Shown: positions 19,266 to 30,267, numbered from the stretch's first letter. The stretch is 64,000 bases of DNA from Dendronalium phyllosphericum CENA369 (GCF_016056275.1 NZ_JAECZA010000289.1:89984-153983), one strand, 5' to 3'. Made by a program: numbers and translations. The notes: generated by a model from the sequence alone, not told the origin.

Positions 19266-21005
19266 ATGATTGGATACATACTGCAACGGCGTTACAAAAT
19301 TATCAATAAATTGGGATCTGGTGGATTTGGGGAAACCTATTTGGCTGAATACCCAGAGAATTTACCCGTCAGCCCCAAGTATAAATGTGTTGTCAAGCGG
19401 CTGATCAGACCCCCAACGCCAGACTTAGATACAGAAGAAAGGTTTAAGAAAGAAGCAGCCATTCTGTTCAAATTAGGTAAAGACAATCCCCAAATTCCAG
19501 AATTGTATGACTTTTTCGAGGAAAACAAAGAATTTTATCTTGTCCAGGAATTTATAGAAGGGCACGATCTGAGTAACGAAATCATTTCAGGTAAACCGTG
19601 GAGTGAAGCTCATGTAATTCAACTTTTACAAGAAATTTTAGAGGTGCTAACTTTTGTCCATGAAAAAAATGTGATTCACCGAGATATTAAACCATTAAAT
19701 TTAATGCGGCGGTATTCTGATAATAAGCTTGTTTTAATAGACTTTGGGATAGTTAAAGAAATTAGTGCTTTGGGCGTGAATGCCCAAGGGAAAATAAGCA
19801 GCACAATTCCAATTGGTACTCGCGGCTATATGCCAAGTGAACAGTTTCATGGTCATCCCAAGTTATGTAGTGATATTTATGCGCTGGGGATGACGGCAAT
19901 TCAAGCTTTAACTGGAGTATCACCGCAGGAATTACGAATAGATCCGGATACATTAGAAGTTGTTTGGCAAGAAAAAGCTCAAGCAAGCAACCCACTGATA
20001 GAGATTTTGACTAAAATGGTGCGATATAGTTCTCACCAACGCTATTCAGATGCATGTGAGGCGTTGCAAGCTTTAAAACAGGCTAGCTTAGTTTCATCAT
20101 CTCTTGTCATTTCACCTAAGCCAATCAAAATAGTTAATAAATATGGTTATATCGACCAAACGGGACGGGTAATCATCCCAGCCCAGTTTGATGATGCTTG
20201 GAGCTTTTTTAATAATCTGGCAATAGTCAAGATTGGCAGCAAATTTGGCTATATTGACAGAATAGGGCAGCTAGTTATTCCACCGCAATTCGACGATGCT
20301 TGGTACTTTTATGAGGGATTAGCACGAGTCAAAATTGGCGAAAAATTTGCTTATATTGTCAAGAGTGGAAGAATAGTTATCCCACCCCAGTTTGATGATG
20401 CTGAGGACTTTTCTGAAGGGCTAGCACGAGTCAAAATCGGCGATAAGTTGTGCCATATTGGCAAGAGTGGACAAACGGTGATCGAGTCCGAATTTGAAGA
20501 AATTTGGGGATTTACCGAAGGGCTGGCACGAGTCAAGATAAACAGGAAATTTGGCTATATTGGCAAGAGTGGACAGCTAGTTATTCAACCCCAGTTTGAT
20601 GGTGTTGGCATATTTTCTGAAGGGCTGGCACGAGTCATGATAAGCAAGAAATTTGGCTATATCGATAAGATTGGACAGCTAGTTATTCAGCTCCAGTTTG
20701 ATGATGCTGGAGATTTTTTTGAAGAACTTGCAAGAGTCAAGATTAATCGGAAGTGGAATTATATTGACAAAACAGGGCAGCTAGTCATCTCAGCCCAGTT
20801 TGATAATGCTGATGACTTTTCTGATGGACTTGCAAAAGTCAAGATTAATCGTAAGTGGGGTTATATTGACAAAACAGGTCAGCTAGTTATCTCAGCCCAG
20901 TTTGATGATGCTGATGACTTTTCTGATGGACTTGCAATGGTCAATATTGGTAACCAGGAGCGTTATATAGACAAGACAGGAAGGTTTATTTGTCAAGTGT
21001 TGTGA
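19266..21005 (+). CDS. Ser/Thr protein kinase with nine WG repeats
   Basis: I place the start at 19266 (MIGYILQRRYKIINKLGSGG), 30 codons after the first ATG in frame, because the kinase opens there as in relatives. Eukaryotic-type kinase domain: GSGGFGETYLAE glycine loop, VVKRL Lys, HRDIKPLNLM catalytic loop (His about residue 138), DFG and the RGYMPSEQ activation segment. From about residue 295 eight full 34-residue WG repeats (YIDKTGQLVI..QFDDADDF..GLA.VKI) and a partial ninth fill the rest. WG repeats are thought to bind other proteins. No membrane segment. The repeated part is a 102-bp tandem array in DNA (about 20137-20990), evidence of expansion. Confidence 0.9.
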   Translation: MIGYILQRRYKIINKLGSGGFGETYLAEYPENLPVSPKYKCVVKRLIRPPTPDLDTEERFKKEAAILFKLGKDNPQIPELYDFFEENKEFYLVQEFIEGHDLSNEIISGKPWSEAHVIQLLQEILEVLTFVHEKNVIHRDIKPLNLMRRYSDNKLVLIDFGIVKEISALGVNAQGKISSTIPIGTRGYMPSEQFHGHPKLCSDIYALGMTAIQALTGVSPQELRIDPDTLEVVWQEKAQASNPLIEILTKMVRYSSHQRYSDACEALQALKQASLVSSSLVISPKPIKIVNKYGYIDQTGRVIIPAQFDDAWSFFNNLAIVKIGSKFGYIDRIGQLVIPPQFDDAWYFYEGLARVKIGEKFAYIVKSGRIVIPPQFDDAEDFSEGLARVKIGDKLCHIGKSGQTVIESEFEEIWGFTEGLARVKINRKFGYIGKSGQLVIQPQFDGVGIFSEGLARVMISKKFGYIDKIGQLVIQLQFDDAGDFFEELARVKINRKWNYIDKTGQLVISAQFDNADDFSDGLAKVKINRKWGYIDKTGQLVISAQFDDADDFSDGLAMVNIGNQERYIDKTGRFICQVL

Positions 21006-21173
21006 GCGCCAATTATAACTTGTAAAGCTCCCTCGCCCCTCATCCACCCCTTAAACTGAATGCAGAAGATAGGAGCGATCGCCCTTCATTTACACTAAAC
21101 TGCTATTCTTGCAACAATAGTAATTACAGCTATAGCAACCAGCCTGCAACATCTACCTTTAACTATAAAAACT

Positions 21174-22646
21174 ATGCTTACTGAAGATAAAAAACAACGT
21201 CATTGGAAACCGATTATCAAAGCATTCGAGGCTGTGCTTGGTAAAAACGGTGTGGTGCAACGCCGTGAGGAACTTATCACTTACGAGTGCGATGGTTTAA
21301 CTAGCTATCGCCAACGTCCGGCTGTGGTATTACTACCAAGAACCACAGAACAAGTGGCTGAGGCGGTGAAGATATGCAACCAATACTCTGTCCCTTTCAT
21401 AGCACGCGGCTCTGGCACTGGTCTATCGGGTGGTGCTTTGCCAACTGAAGATTCTGTTTTAATTGTCACTTCATTGATGCGGCAAATCCTCAACGTTGAT
21501 TTGGATAATCAGCGCATTGTCGTGCAACCTGGGGTAATTAATAGTTGGGTGACTCAAACTGTCAGTGGTGCAGGATTTTATTACGCACCAGACCCTTCTA
21601 GCCAAATTATCTGCTCTATTGGCGGTAATGTTGCCGAAAACTCTGGCGGAGTACATTGTCTAAAGTATGGTGCTACTACTAACCATGTTTTGGGATTAAA
21701 AATTGTTACGCCAGAAGGAGAAATTCTCGATTTGGGCGGAAAAATCCCGGAAATGCCAGGTTATGACTTAACAGGTATATTTGTGGGTTCTGAAGGAACT
21801 TTGGGTATTGCTACAGAAATTACTTTGCGAATTCTTAAAAGTGCAGAATCTATTTGTGTATTAGTAGCGGATTTTACAAGCATTGAAGCTGCTGGGGCAA
21901 CTGTTTCTGATATTATTAGCGCGGGAATCATTCCCGGCGGTATGGAAATGATGGATAACTTCAGCATTAACGCTGTTGAAGATGTTGTAGCAACAAATTG
22001 TTATCCCCGCGATGCTACTGCGATTCTACTAATAGAAATTGATGGTTTGAATGTCGAAGTTGCAGTAAATAAGCAGCAAATTACGGAAATTTGTCAAAAG
22101 AATGGTGCGCGTTGTGTTACTTCTGCAAGCGACCCAGAAACTAGATTGAAATTATGGAAAGGACGTAAAGCTGCTTTTGCTGCGGCTGGACATTTAAGCC
22201 CCGATTATTACGTCCAAGATGGTGTAATTCCCCGGACTCAGTTACCATATGTTCTTCACGAAATTTCAAATTTAAGCGAACAATATGGTTATCGTATTGC
22301 CAATGTATTTCATGCTGGTGATGGCAATCTTCATCCACTCATTCTTTACGATCGCTCCATACCTGGAGCATTAGAGCAAGTAGAAGAAGTTGGAGCACAA
22401 ATTCTCAAACTTTGTGTCAAAGTTGGCGGTAGCATTTCTGGAGAACATGGTATTGGTGCAGATAAAAAATGCTATATGCCAGAAATGTTTAGTACTGCCG
22501 ATCTAGAAACTATGCAATGGGTAAGGCAAGTATTTAATCCTCAAGGTTTAGCGAATCCTGAGAAAATATTTCCTACACCCCGTACTTGTGGTGAAGCAGC
22601 AAGTGCTGTAAGTGCCAAGCAGTTTGAAGGAGTAGAAAGATTTTAA
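21174..22646 (+). CDS. glcD: FAD-linked oxidase, glycolate dehydrogenase subunit GlcD-like
   Basis: 490 aa. The FAD-binding PCMH domain has VPFIARGSGTGLSGGALP and GGNVAENSGGVHCLKYG, and the C-terminal FAD-oxidase domain has NVFHAGDGNLHPLILYD and GGSISGEHGIGADKK, both near-invariant in GlcD and D-lactate dehydrogenases. Cyanobacteria use this enzyme to oxidise 2-phosphoglycolate-derived glycolate to glyoxylate in photorespiration, so that is the likeliest substrate; D-lactate is also possible. No GlcE or GlcF gene is adjacent. Confidence 0.85.
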   Translation: MLTEDKKQRHWKPIIKAFEAVLGKNGVVQRREELITYECDGLTSYRQRPAVVLLPRTTEQVAEAVKICNQYSVPFIARGSGTGLSGGALPTEDSVLIVTSLMRQILNVDLDNQRIVVQPGVINSWVTQTVSGAGFYYAPDPSSQIICSIGGNVAENSGGVHCLKYGATTNHVLGLKIVTPEGEILDLGGKIPEMPGYDLTGIFVGSEGTLGIATEITLRILKSAESICVLVADFTSIEAAGATVSDIISAGIIPGGMEMMDNFSINAVEDVVATNCYPRDATAILLIEIDGLNVEVAVNKQQITEICQKNGARCVTSASDPETRLKLWKGRKAAFAAAGHLSPDYYVQDGVIPRTQLPYVLHEISNLSEQYGYRIANVFHAGDGNLHPLILYDRSIPGALEQVEEVGAQILKLCVKVGGSISGEHGIGADKKCYMPEMFSTADLETMQWVRQVFNPQGLANPEKIFPTPRTCGEAASAVSAKQFEGVERF

Positions 22647-22804
22647 TTTTGGATGCGATCGCTAATTGTTAATAGTTAACATTTTTGTTGAAGTGATGCG
22701 TCAGTTTTCTCCGGAAAAATTGATGATATCTTCACATAACCCGGAAGAATGCTAATTCACTTTGTAGTAATCAGTATTCCTCTAAAATAAAGTCAAACCC
22801 ACAA

Positions 22805-24046
22805 ATGAATTGGTTGACTAGAAGTGGTTTTATCTACTTGCTGTGCTTGGATTTGATATTATGCTTAACAGCATTTTCTGTTCCTTTACACTCAGATTAT
22901 TACCAACAAAAAAGCCTACCAACTACAACAGAAATTCGTGGTGTTTGGCTAACTAATGTTGCTAGTGGTGTACTATTTGTACCTTGGGGAATTGACCGTG
23001 CTATCAATCAATTATCGGCACTTAATTTCAACACGGTTTATCCTGTAGTTTGGAACCGAGGACATACTTTTTACAAGAGTGCTGTTGCTCAAGTTGTTAC
23101 AGGTTCAGATGCTCAACCTTTTTTGAATTTAATGCACGGCGGACAGGATGTTTTAACAAAGCTAGTAAATCTTGCTAAACCTCAAAATTTAAGTGTCATT
23201 CCCTGGTTTGAATACGGTTTTATGACACCGTTTAATTCAGAATTAGTAAGGCGTTATCCTGACTGGTTAACTAAGGGGCAAAAAGGTATAAATTCTATCA
23301 AAGAAACTCCTTTGGAGGAAGTAGACAATGGCTTGACACATAAGCAGGCTTGGCTGAATCCTTTACATCCAGAGGTGCAGAACTTTATCCTCAAATTAGT
23401 TGTGGAAGTTGTCAGTAATTATGATGTAGATGGGGTTCAGTTTGATGACCATTTCGGAATGCCAGCACAGTTTGGCTATGACTCTTTCACTATCGACCTC
23501 TACCGCCGAGAACATCAAGGCAAAAGCCCACCAAATAATGCGTTTGACTCAGAATGGATGCGTTGGCGAGCCAATAAAATTACTGATTTTATGGCAAAAA
23601 TCTACAAATCAGTGAAAGCAGTAAAATCTAATGCCAAAATATCACTATCCCCAAACTCACAGGCTTTTGCTTATAAATACTACTTGCAAGATTGGGAAAG
23701 TTGGGTAAAAAAAGGTTTGGTAGACGAGTTAATTTTGCAGGTATATCGAAACGATAAAAGTGGTTTTATCGCTGAATTGGATAGACCAGCGTTAAAATTG
23801 GCTCGTACTCAAATTCCCGTAGCCATTGGTATTTCAACAGGAACATTACGTAATCCTGTTAAAATTGCTCAAATTCAAGAACAAGTAGAAATAGTGCGCG
23901 ATCGCTCTTTTGTTGGCATATCCTTTTTTTACTGGGAGAGTTTGTGGGGTTACATTGCACCCGAATCACCCCGACAGCGACGGCGGGTTTTCTTTGAGAT
24001 GTTTGCCAATAAAGCTATCAGACCTTTATTACCAAAAAAGGTTTGA
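22805..24046 (+). CDS. secreted glycoside hydrolase family 10-like protein (DUF187 type)
   Basis: 413 aa. A hydrophobic N-terminus (about 8-28, GFIYLLCLDLILCLTAFSV) suggests export. The body is a TIM-barrel of the GHL10/DUF187 type: TEIRGVWLTNVASGVLF, FNTVYPVVWNRGHTFYKS, VDGVQFDDHFGMP, SLSPNSQAFAYKYYLQDW, FFYWESLWGY. Relatives are proposed to cut peptidoglycan glycan or other polysaccharides, but the natural substrate is not established. Stands alone with short flanks. No ribosome site of note. Confidence 0.82.
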   Translation: MNWLTRSGFIYLLCLDLILCLTAFSVPLHSDYYQQKSLPTTTEIRGVWLTNVASGVLFVPWGIDRAINQLSALNFNTVYPVVWNRGHTFYKSAVAQVVTGSDAQPFLNLMHGGQDVLTKLVNLAKPQNLSVIPWFEYGFMTPFNSELVRRYPDWLTKGQKGINSIKETPLEEVDNGLTHKQAWLNPLHPEVQNFILKLVVEVVSNYDVDGVQFDDHFGMPAQFGYDSFTIDLYRREHQGKSPPNNAFDSEWMRWRANKITDFMAKIYKSVKAVKSNAKISLSPNSQAFAYKYYLQDWESWVKKGLVDELILQVYRNDKSGFIAELDRPALKLARTQIPVAIGISTGTLRNPVKIAQIQEQVEIVRDRSFVGISFFYWESLWGYIAPESPRQRRRVFFEMFANKAIRPLLPKKV

Positions 24047-24138
24047 TGCTATTAATACTTTGCTAAAACAAAATTAAGATTTAAATTTCTGTGGATTATA
24101 GCTAATTTTAGCAGTACAACGCAATAGTTACTGTATAC

Positions 24139-25536
24139 TCAGTATTGGTTTAAACAATTAATCGGAATCTTAATGACAAATTCTGTACCTTTTTCTAGAG
24201 TAGATAAAAAGCTAATTTCTCCGCCATGTTTTTTCACGATAATGTCATAGCTTATAGATAATCCTAGTCCAGTACCTTTACCAACAGGTTTAGTAGTAAA
24301 AAAGGGATCGAATAACTTAGAACTAACTTTTTCATCAATCCCTAAGCCATTATCTTGAATACTAATCTTAATCGATTTTTCGTCAAATAATTCTGTTTTA
24401 ATTTTAATTTTTAGGCTTTCAATAGTTAATTCTTGATTTTTAGATTCTGGGAACTTGTTTGCTGAGGAATATCTGTATTTGTATGAATCTTCCAGTGCAT
24501 CTATGGCATTATTAAGAATATTCATGAATACTTGATTAAGTTTACCTGAATAACAAGTTATTTGAGGAATTAAACTATACTCTTTAATAACTTGAATTTC
24601 TGGGCGCTCATTTGTTGATTGGAAACGATGTTGTAATATCATTAAGGTACTATCTATTCCTTGATGAATATCAACTTCTTTAATATCTGCTTCATCTAAT
24701 CTAGAAAAATTACGTAGTGATAGGACAATTTCTTGGATGCGCTTTGTTCCTGTCATCATGGATTCAAAGATGCGATCGCAGTCTTGGATAATAAAATCAA
24801 AATCCATGACTTCAATTTTATTTTTAATTTCTGGAGGATTGTTAGGTAAATGATTTTGATAAAGTTTTATTAGTTCTAATAATTCTTCAAGATACTTTTG
24901 AGCATAGTAAAGATTACCATAAACAAAGTTAATGGCATTATTAACTTCATGAGCAATACCAGCAACCATCTGACCCAAACTAGACATTTTCTCAGCTTGG
25001 ATCAGTTGAGCTTGGGTAAGTTGTAATTCATTTAATGTTTCTGTTAAAGCTTTTGTACGTTCCTGGACACGAATTTCTAATTCTTCGTTCGCTTTTGAGA
25101 GGGCTGTTTCTGCTTGTTTGCGTTTTTGAATTTCTTTGGATAATTCATCTAGTTTTTTATTCAAAAGTACAAAATTACTACTAGCGATCGCGCGATTTTC
25201 CAAACGTAGGAGAATCAAAGCTGATGACTCAGGAGACAATGGTTGAATGACTGCGCCCTGGCTACGACATACTAACGTTTGCCCATCATTTTTACGTATA
25301 GTCAGAGTGCCAATAACCATTGCTCTACTGATCGAACAAGCTTGCAAATACTTGACTAGATCGTTAGTAGGTTCAGTAACCAAATCAAAAAGCATTCTTT
25401 GTTTCAATTCCTGACGGCCTAATCCCAATAAAGTAGCTGCTGGTTGATTGCCAGCTAATAGCTGACCATCACTGTTCACCATCAGTAAAGGTTCTGGTAA
25501 AACTCTGGCAAATTCAAGAAACTGTTCGGGAGTCAT
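24139..25536 (-). CDS. PAS-domain sensor histidine kinase
   Basis: 465 aa, no membrane helix, so a cytoplasmic sensor. An N-terminal PAS domain (about 1-115, LLMVNSDGQLLAGNQPAATLLG) leads through a coiled coil (about 130-185, LSKEIQKRKQAETALSKANEELE) to the HisKA segment (MSSLGQMVAGIAHEVNNAINFV; phospho-His about residue 197) and the ATPase part with N box (FMNILNNAIDA), G1 (IQDNGLGI) and DPFFTTKPVGKGTGLGLS. It lies 69 bp after the small gene at 25606 on the same strand and may be co-transcribed with it. No response regulator is adjacent. Confidence 0.92.
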   Translation of the reverse strand: MTPEQFLEFARVLPEPLLMVNSDGQLLAGNQPAATLLGLGRQELKQRMLFDLVTEPTNDLVKYLQACSISRAMVIGTLTIRKNDGQTLVCRSQGAVIQPLSPESSALILLRLENRAIASSNFVLLNKKLDELSKEIQKRKQAETALSKANEELEIRVQERTKALTETLNELQLTQAQLIQAEKMSSLGQMVAGIAHEVNNAINFVYGNLYYAQKYLEELLELIKLYQNHLPNNPPEIKNKIEVMDFDFIIQDCDRIFESMMTGTKRIQEIVLSLRNFSRLDEADIKEVDIHQGIDSTLMILQHRFQSTNERPEIQVIKEYSLIPQITCYSGKLNQVFMNILNNAIDALEDSYKYRYSSANKFPESKNQELTIESLKIKIKTELFDEKSIKISIQDNGLGIDEKVSSKLFDPFFTTKPVGKGTGLGLSISYDIIVKKHGGEISFLSTLEKGTEFVIKIPINCLNQY

Positions 25537-25605
25537 AGGTTTCTAATTTGAGAGTTTATTTATAATTTGCAAAACGCCACGAAGTCAAAAGATTAAGTAT
25601 ATTTA

Positions 25606-26160
25606 TTACTTAATCTTTTGCTGTGCTTCTAGTCCTTGAAAGTATTCTCGACCTTCTGCATCTTCTGATTCTTCTGTAAGTTTGAGATAAACAACTACTC
25701 TGCATCCAGCAGCACCTTCTGCTATGGTTTCTTGCAATTCTACTTTGGCATATCCAAGATTATTAGCTGCGATCGTGCCAAAAACGTTTGAGGTCATCAT
25801 ACACATAGCAGGGCGATCGTTTACTTTTTCGCCAAAGGGGCAAGTACGATTTCCAAAGACAATTTTTTCTTCGTTTTGCTCAATAACGTAAAAGTTGCCT
25901 TGAATTCGTCTTTTCAAATCGACCAAAACAGCGGCAACTTGCTCGGAGGAAAGATGGGAAACTTCTAAAGCAGACTTATAATCTTGGTCGATCTGCCTAC
26001 CCATTCTTTCCCCAACTACACTAATAAATCCAGAAGCTTCTTCTAGTCCAATTACTTGCTGTAAAGTCCCAGATAATTCGCGGATTAATGTGCGTAAGAA
26101 AATATCTCGCTCCAAAGGTATATCTAGAGCGTCTATTGAGTTCTTCAGGGAATTATTCAT
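25606..26160 (-). CDS. putative sensory/regulatory protein, methanogen-output-domain-like
   Basis: 184 aa. The sequence resembles the domain called methanogen output domain 1, related to small-molecule binding V4R-type domains: [38 protein letters not shown], a conserved [10 protein letters not shown] and [26 protein letters not shown]. Two Cys-containing motifs (TCPFG, AMCMM) could bind a ligand or metal. The histidine kinase just downstream suggests that this protein modulates or reads the same signal (inference from linkage). Start ATG at 26160. Confidence 0.65.
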   Translation of the reverse strand: MNNSLKNSIDALDIPLERDIFLRTLIRELSGTLQQVIGLEEASGFISVVGERMGRQIDQDYKSALEVSHLSSEQVAAVLVDLKRRIQGNFYVIEQNEEKIVFGNRTCPFGEKVNDRPAMCMMTSNVFGTIAANNLGYAKVELQETIAEGAAGCRVVVYLKLTEESEDAEGREYFQGLEAQQKIK

Positions 26161-26341
26161 AAATTATGCTAATGCAGTTTTGAAACTACAGTCTTAGAAT
26201 TCCCCAAGATATTGCTAAAATAACTACTTTACCGTTTAACTATTACAGCCCAGCGAAAAGCAATTATGAAGAAGAATTCAGAATCAATTTCATCCTGAAT
26301 TCTAGCTTATGACTCCTGAATTCTGTTTTAAAAACGTAATT

Positions 26342-26956
26342 TTACGGTGCTAGCCTAGTATTATTTTTGACTAAATCTAACCGGGATAATGCACTTGTGG
26401 CTGATTCGCGTACATAGGAGTCGGCAGACTCATCATTAACAAGTGCCGTGAGTATCTCTGCTCCCCGACTATCGCCAATGGTAGCGAGGGCATTGACGAT
26501 CGCTACTGCCAGCGCTACGTTATCTGTTGTCTCTAGAGTTTCTATTAAAATGTCTTGACCGGAAATACCAATCTCACCCAGAGCCATGACGGATGTCAGA
26601 CCAACAACGGGATTGGGGTCATTGAGTGCAGTCTTTAATCCTTGCAAAGCTTCGTCAGGAAAGGTAACGTCTGGATAGTTGACAGCGATTTGAGTTAGAC
26701 CTTTGGCACAACTGCTTTGAATGGTGACATTATTACTGCTCAACAATAGCTCAACCAATGGCAGGGTAGCATCTGGGCCGATAATACCCAATGCTTTAAC
26801 AGCTGCCCGCCGATAGGTAACGTCTTCCTCTCCTAAAATATCTATCAGTCGAGGAATGGTAGTTTCATCGAGGGTTTCTGCGAGTTCTAGCGAAGCTCGT
26901 TCCCGTAAGTGAGGATTGGGATGTTTTAGTTGTTGAAAAAGATGGTCTTGAGTCAT
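26342..26956 (-). CDS. cpeZ: phycoerythrin biogenesis HEAT-repeat protein CpeZ
   Basis: 204 aa made of HEAT/PBS-lyase repeats (RASLELAETLDETTIPRLIDIL, RRAAVKALGIIGPDATLPLVELL, VVGLTSVMALGEIG, ALAVAIVNALATIGD). Size, repeat layout and place just after cpeY match CpeZ, which acts with CpeY in phycoerythrin maturation and behaves as a chaperone for the beta subunit. 20 bp separate it from cpeY, so the two share a transcript. It could not be told from CpcF/CpeF-like lyases on repeats alone; the context decides. Confidence 0.82.
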   Translation of the reverse strand: MTQDHLFQQLKHPNPHLRERASLELAETLDETTIPRLIDILGEEDVTYRRAAVKALGIIGPDATLPLVELLLSSNNVTIQSSCAKGLTQIAVNYPDVTFPDEALQGLKTALNDPNPVVGLTSVMALGEIGISGQDILIETLETTDNVALAVAIVNALATIGDSRGAEILTALVNDESADSYVRESATSALSRLDLVKNNTRLAP

Positions 26957-26976
26957 GAGTAATTAAAAATGAAAAA

Positions 26977-28251
26977 TTAAAAACTAAAAATTGAATGGGC
27001 TTTTGCACGAATTAACCAGTCTTGGTCGTTGACAGCGATTTCGCGAGCGCTGGTATCGCCGAGTTTCTCTAATGCCATTAATGTGGCATATTTTAAATCC
27101 CAAATTTTTGTTTCTAGGTTTTTTTTCAGTTCGGGAATGGCCCTTTGGTCGCAAATTTCAGCCAAAGCGATCGCTGCTGCTGTTCGAGATTTCTGATACT
27201 GTGGTTGAGGGTTATGTAATGCTTCAACGAGCAAATCGTAGGCGGGGGCATGTTTGAGCCAGCCGAACAGCTTCATAACGTGGAAATGTGCCCCATAATC
27301 GTTGTTAGCTTCTTCTGCATAGGTAGCAAAGAGTGCGGCTGGTGCGGCATCTGAATGCTGTTCGAGAATAGTCTTGGTTGCTAGATAACAGCGACCAAAG
27401 TCTGTTTCATATAATTGCCGCACGAGAAATGGTAAGGCGGGGGGTTGGTCGTAGACATGCACTAAATCCAAATCGCTGGGATGGTCGCGCAATGTTTGCT
27501 CTAAATAAGGTTGAATATCTGCAAAGGCAATCGCTCCTTCAGGAACTCCAATATCTGCTAACATCCTTATCCCCCGCAACCGAAAGACAAGGGATACCGG
27601 ACATCGGGCAATGTTGGGAATAGCGTCGTAGTATTTGGCATCGATCAAATCTTGGATGGACAGCCGACGAGCAAGCACGTTTGGGTGTTGCAACATTGCC
27701 ACTACTTTCGCCATATGGGTATAGTCTCTCGTAAAACGACAGACTGCTGCGATCGCTGCACTTGCTGTAGGTGCGTCATCGGCATCTACAAATTTGCGAA
27801 TTCTTTCTAAAGCTGGTTTGTAGTCTAACTTTGTTAAGGTGTGAATAATCACACGATAGGTTTGCCCTGGCTTGTCCAGCAGTTGAGCAACTTCTTCAAG
27901 AATATCTGAGTCTTGAGTACCGATTTCTGCGATCGCCCAAACTGCATTTTCCACGGTGTAGCAGTCTTCATCTGCCAGACAGGTGCGAATTACGGGTAAA
28001 GCTTGCGTCGCTTGTAGTCGCCCTAAACTCTCTACCGACTTTCGTCGCACGATGCGGTTATCTAATGAAGGTTCGGTTTTTTGTACTGCTCGCATCAGGG
28101 CATTAATTGAGCGCTCTGTTGGAAAGTTTACTAAATGAGAAGCGGCGATGTAGCGGGAATCATCCTCATTTACTTGGTCTTGAGGCGTATCTAAAATAGC
28201 AATAGCTTGGTCTTCTGTGAGATTAAAAATATTAAAAAAGCGTTTATCCAT
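26977..28251 (-). CDS. cpeY: phycoerythrobilin lyase CpeY
   Basis: 424 aa, HEAT-repeat bilin lyase of the E/F family. Conserved segments: FNIFNLTEDQAIAIL, DDSRYIAASHLVNFPTERS, RRKSVESLGRLQA, RGIRMLADIGVPEGAIAFADIQPYLEQTLRDHPSDLDLVHVYDQ. The known CpeY attaches phycoerythrobilin to Cys82 of the phycoerythrin alpha subunit. It follows cpeB-cpeA on the same strand but a strong hairpin at 28371 lies between, so expression relative to the structural genes is probably reduced. Confidence 0.85.
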   Translation of the reverse strand: MDKRFFNIFNLTEDQAIAILDTPQDQVNEDDSRYIAASHLVNFPTERSINALMRAVQKTEPSLDNRIVRRKSVESLGRLQATQALPVIRTCLADEDCYTVENAVWAIAEIGTQDSDILEEVAQLLDKPGQTYRVIIHTLTKLDYKPALERIRKFVDADDAPTASAAIAAVCRFTRDYTHMAKVVAMLQHPNVLARRLSIQDLIDAKYYDAIPNIARCPVSLVFRLRGIRMLADIGVPEGAIAFADIQPYLEQTLRDHPSDLDLVHVYDQPPALPFLVRQLYETDFGRCYLATKTILEQHSDAAPAALFATYAEEANNDYGAHFHVMKLFGWLKHAPAYDLLVEALHNPQPQYQKSRTAAAIALAEICDQRAIPELKKNLETKIWDLKYATLMALEKLGDTSAREIAVNDQDWLIRAKAHSIFSF

Positions 28252-28370
28252 AAAATTAATGGTGTAGGGGTGCAGGGGTATAGGTGAAAGTAAGGGGATA
28301 TTAACAATGTAAGTGAAGATTATTTTTTTCTACACCTTACATCCTTACACTCCTATTTCTACACAAAAAC

Positions 28371-28439
28371 AAGCCTGGGGATTCTTTGCCAGTACTCAAC
28401 CTTACTAGGTAAAGCAACACGCCAAGAGTCCTCAGGCTT
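28371..28439 (-). terminator. strong hairpin between cpeA and cpeY
   Basis: AAGCCTGGGGATTCTT (28371-28386) and AAGAGTCCTCAGGCTT (28424-28439) pair over 16 bp with two G-U pairs; on the minus strand GTTTTTGTG follows. It would end most cpeBA transcripts and let some continue into cpeYZ, a known way to keep structural proteins far above lyases. A smaller hairpin AGGGTAA-TT-TTACCCT lies at 28442-28457. Confidence 0.8.
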
Positions 28440-28486
28440 GTAGGGTAATTTTACCCTGTCACAAACTTACAAGTATGGCAATTTGA

Positions 28487-29002
<516 letters not shown>

Positions 29003-29076
29003 TTATCAGAAGTCTTGGTAATTGTTTTGAAGCTTGAGTTGGAGTTGAAGTTTCTAACTCTTAAGTCTATTGAAGA

Positions 29077-29655
<579 letters not shown>

Positions 29656-29764
29656 TCAGGATATCGCCTGTCGTTGGACAAGACATATAGAACATAAAAG
29701 ATGACGGGTATCTCAGTCTCAGTTATGAGAAACAAAGCAACAATCCTTAACATTCATCAAACAA

Positions 29765-29792
29765 CCCCCAATCAGACTTTCCTGATTGGGGG
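29765..29792 (-). promoter_or_regulatory. 11-bp-stem hairpin between nblA and cpeB
   Basis: CCCCCAATCAG (29765-29775) pairs exactly with CTGATTGGGGG (29782-29792) around six bases, 131 bp before cpeB. On the minus strand TTGTTTGATG follows, a weak U-tract. It can be the terminator of nblA, or, if cpeB transcripts start upstream, an attenuator in their leader. Confidence 0.7.
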
Positions 29793-30028
29793 CAATAAAA
29801 ATAACGATTTCTACATAAATGAAATACGGCTAACTTAAGCAAGCCAGCAACTTTAACTACTTTCGATTTGAAGTTTCAGATTTTTTCTCTCATCTCAAAA
29901 TCCCTAATCTCAAATCGATTAACTCCCTAAGTGGGAACAGATTACAGACAATCAAAAACCTCTATAAATAATTCAAGACCAGGGATTAGCACAACAAGGG
30001 TAGATTGCGCCTATCAAAAAAAACATGG

Positions 30029-30196
30029 CTAAACTTGTTTGAGCAAATGCTTAATGACGTTTTCTTTGATCATCAGTTGTCGCAAAACCTCTAGAAGAAA
30101 CGTCTGAGATTGCTCTTGGCTTAACCCCTTAACCTGCTCTTCGTACACTTTGAGGTTAAATTTTTGCTCTAAGCTAAGTCCTGTTGGCATATCCAT
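30029..30196 (-). CDS. nblA: phycobilisome degradation protein NblA
   Basis: 55 aa, easy to miss because of its size. The sequence LSLEQKFNLKVYEEQVKGLS, then QTFLLEVLRQLMIKENVIKHLLKQ matches the NblA family (about 55-65 aa, helical hairpin; the tail binds phycobiliproteins and the Clp chaperone). NblA marks phycobilisomes for breakdown when nitrogen or sulfur is short. GGAGG lies 8 bases before the ATG. In Tolypothrix PCC 7601 nblAI sits just upstream of cpeBA, as here. The role follows from the family; the identification rests on sequence and position. Confidence 0.88.
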   Translation of the reverse strand: MDMPTGLSLEQKFNLKVYEEQVKGLSQEQSQTFLLEVLRQLMIKENVIKHLLKQV

Positions 30197-30267
30197 AGTT
30201 TTTACCTCCGGCTTTTTGCAATAATGCTTCTTTCATCTTCCTAGATTTAGGTTAACAAAAGTAACAC

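Noticed and set aside
20137-20990. Regularly spaced repeats that might suggest a CRISPR array
   Set aside because: The 102-bp period is in frame and codes for WG repeats of a kinase; there are no short identical repeats with unique spacers.
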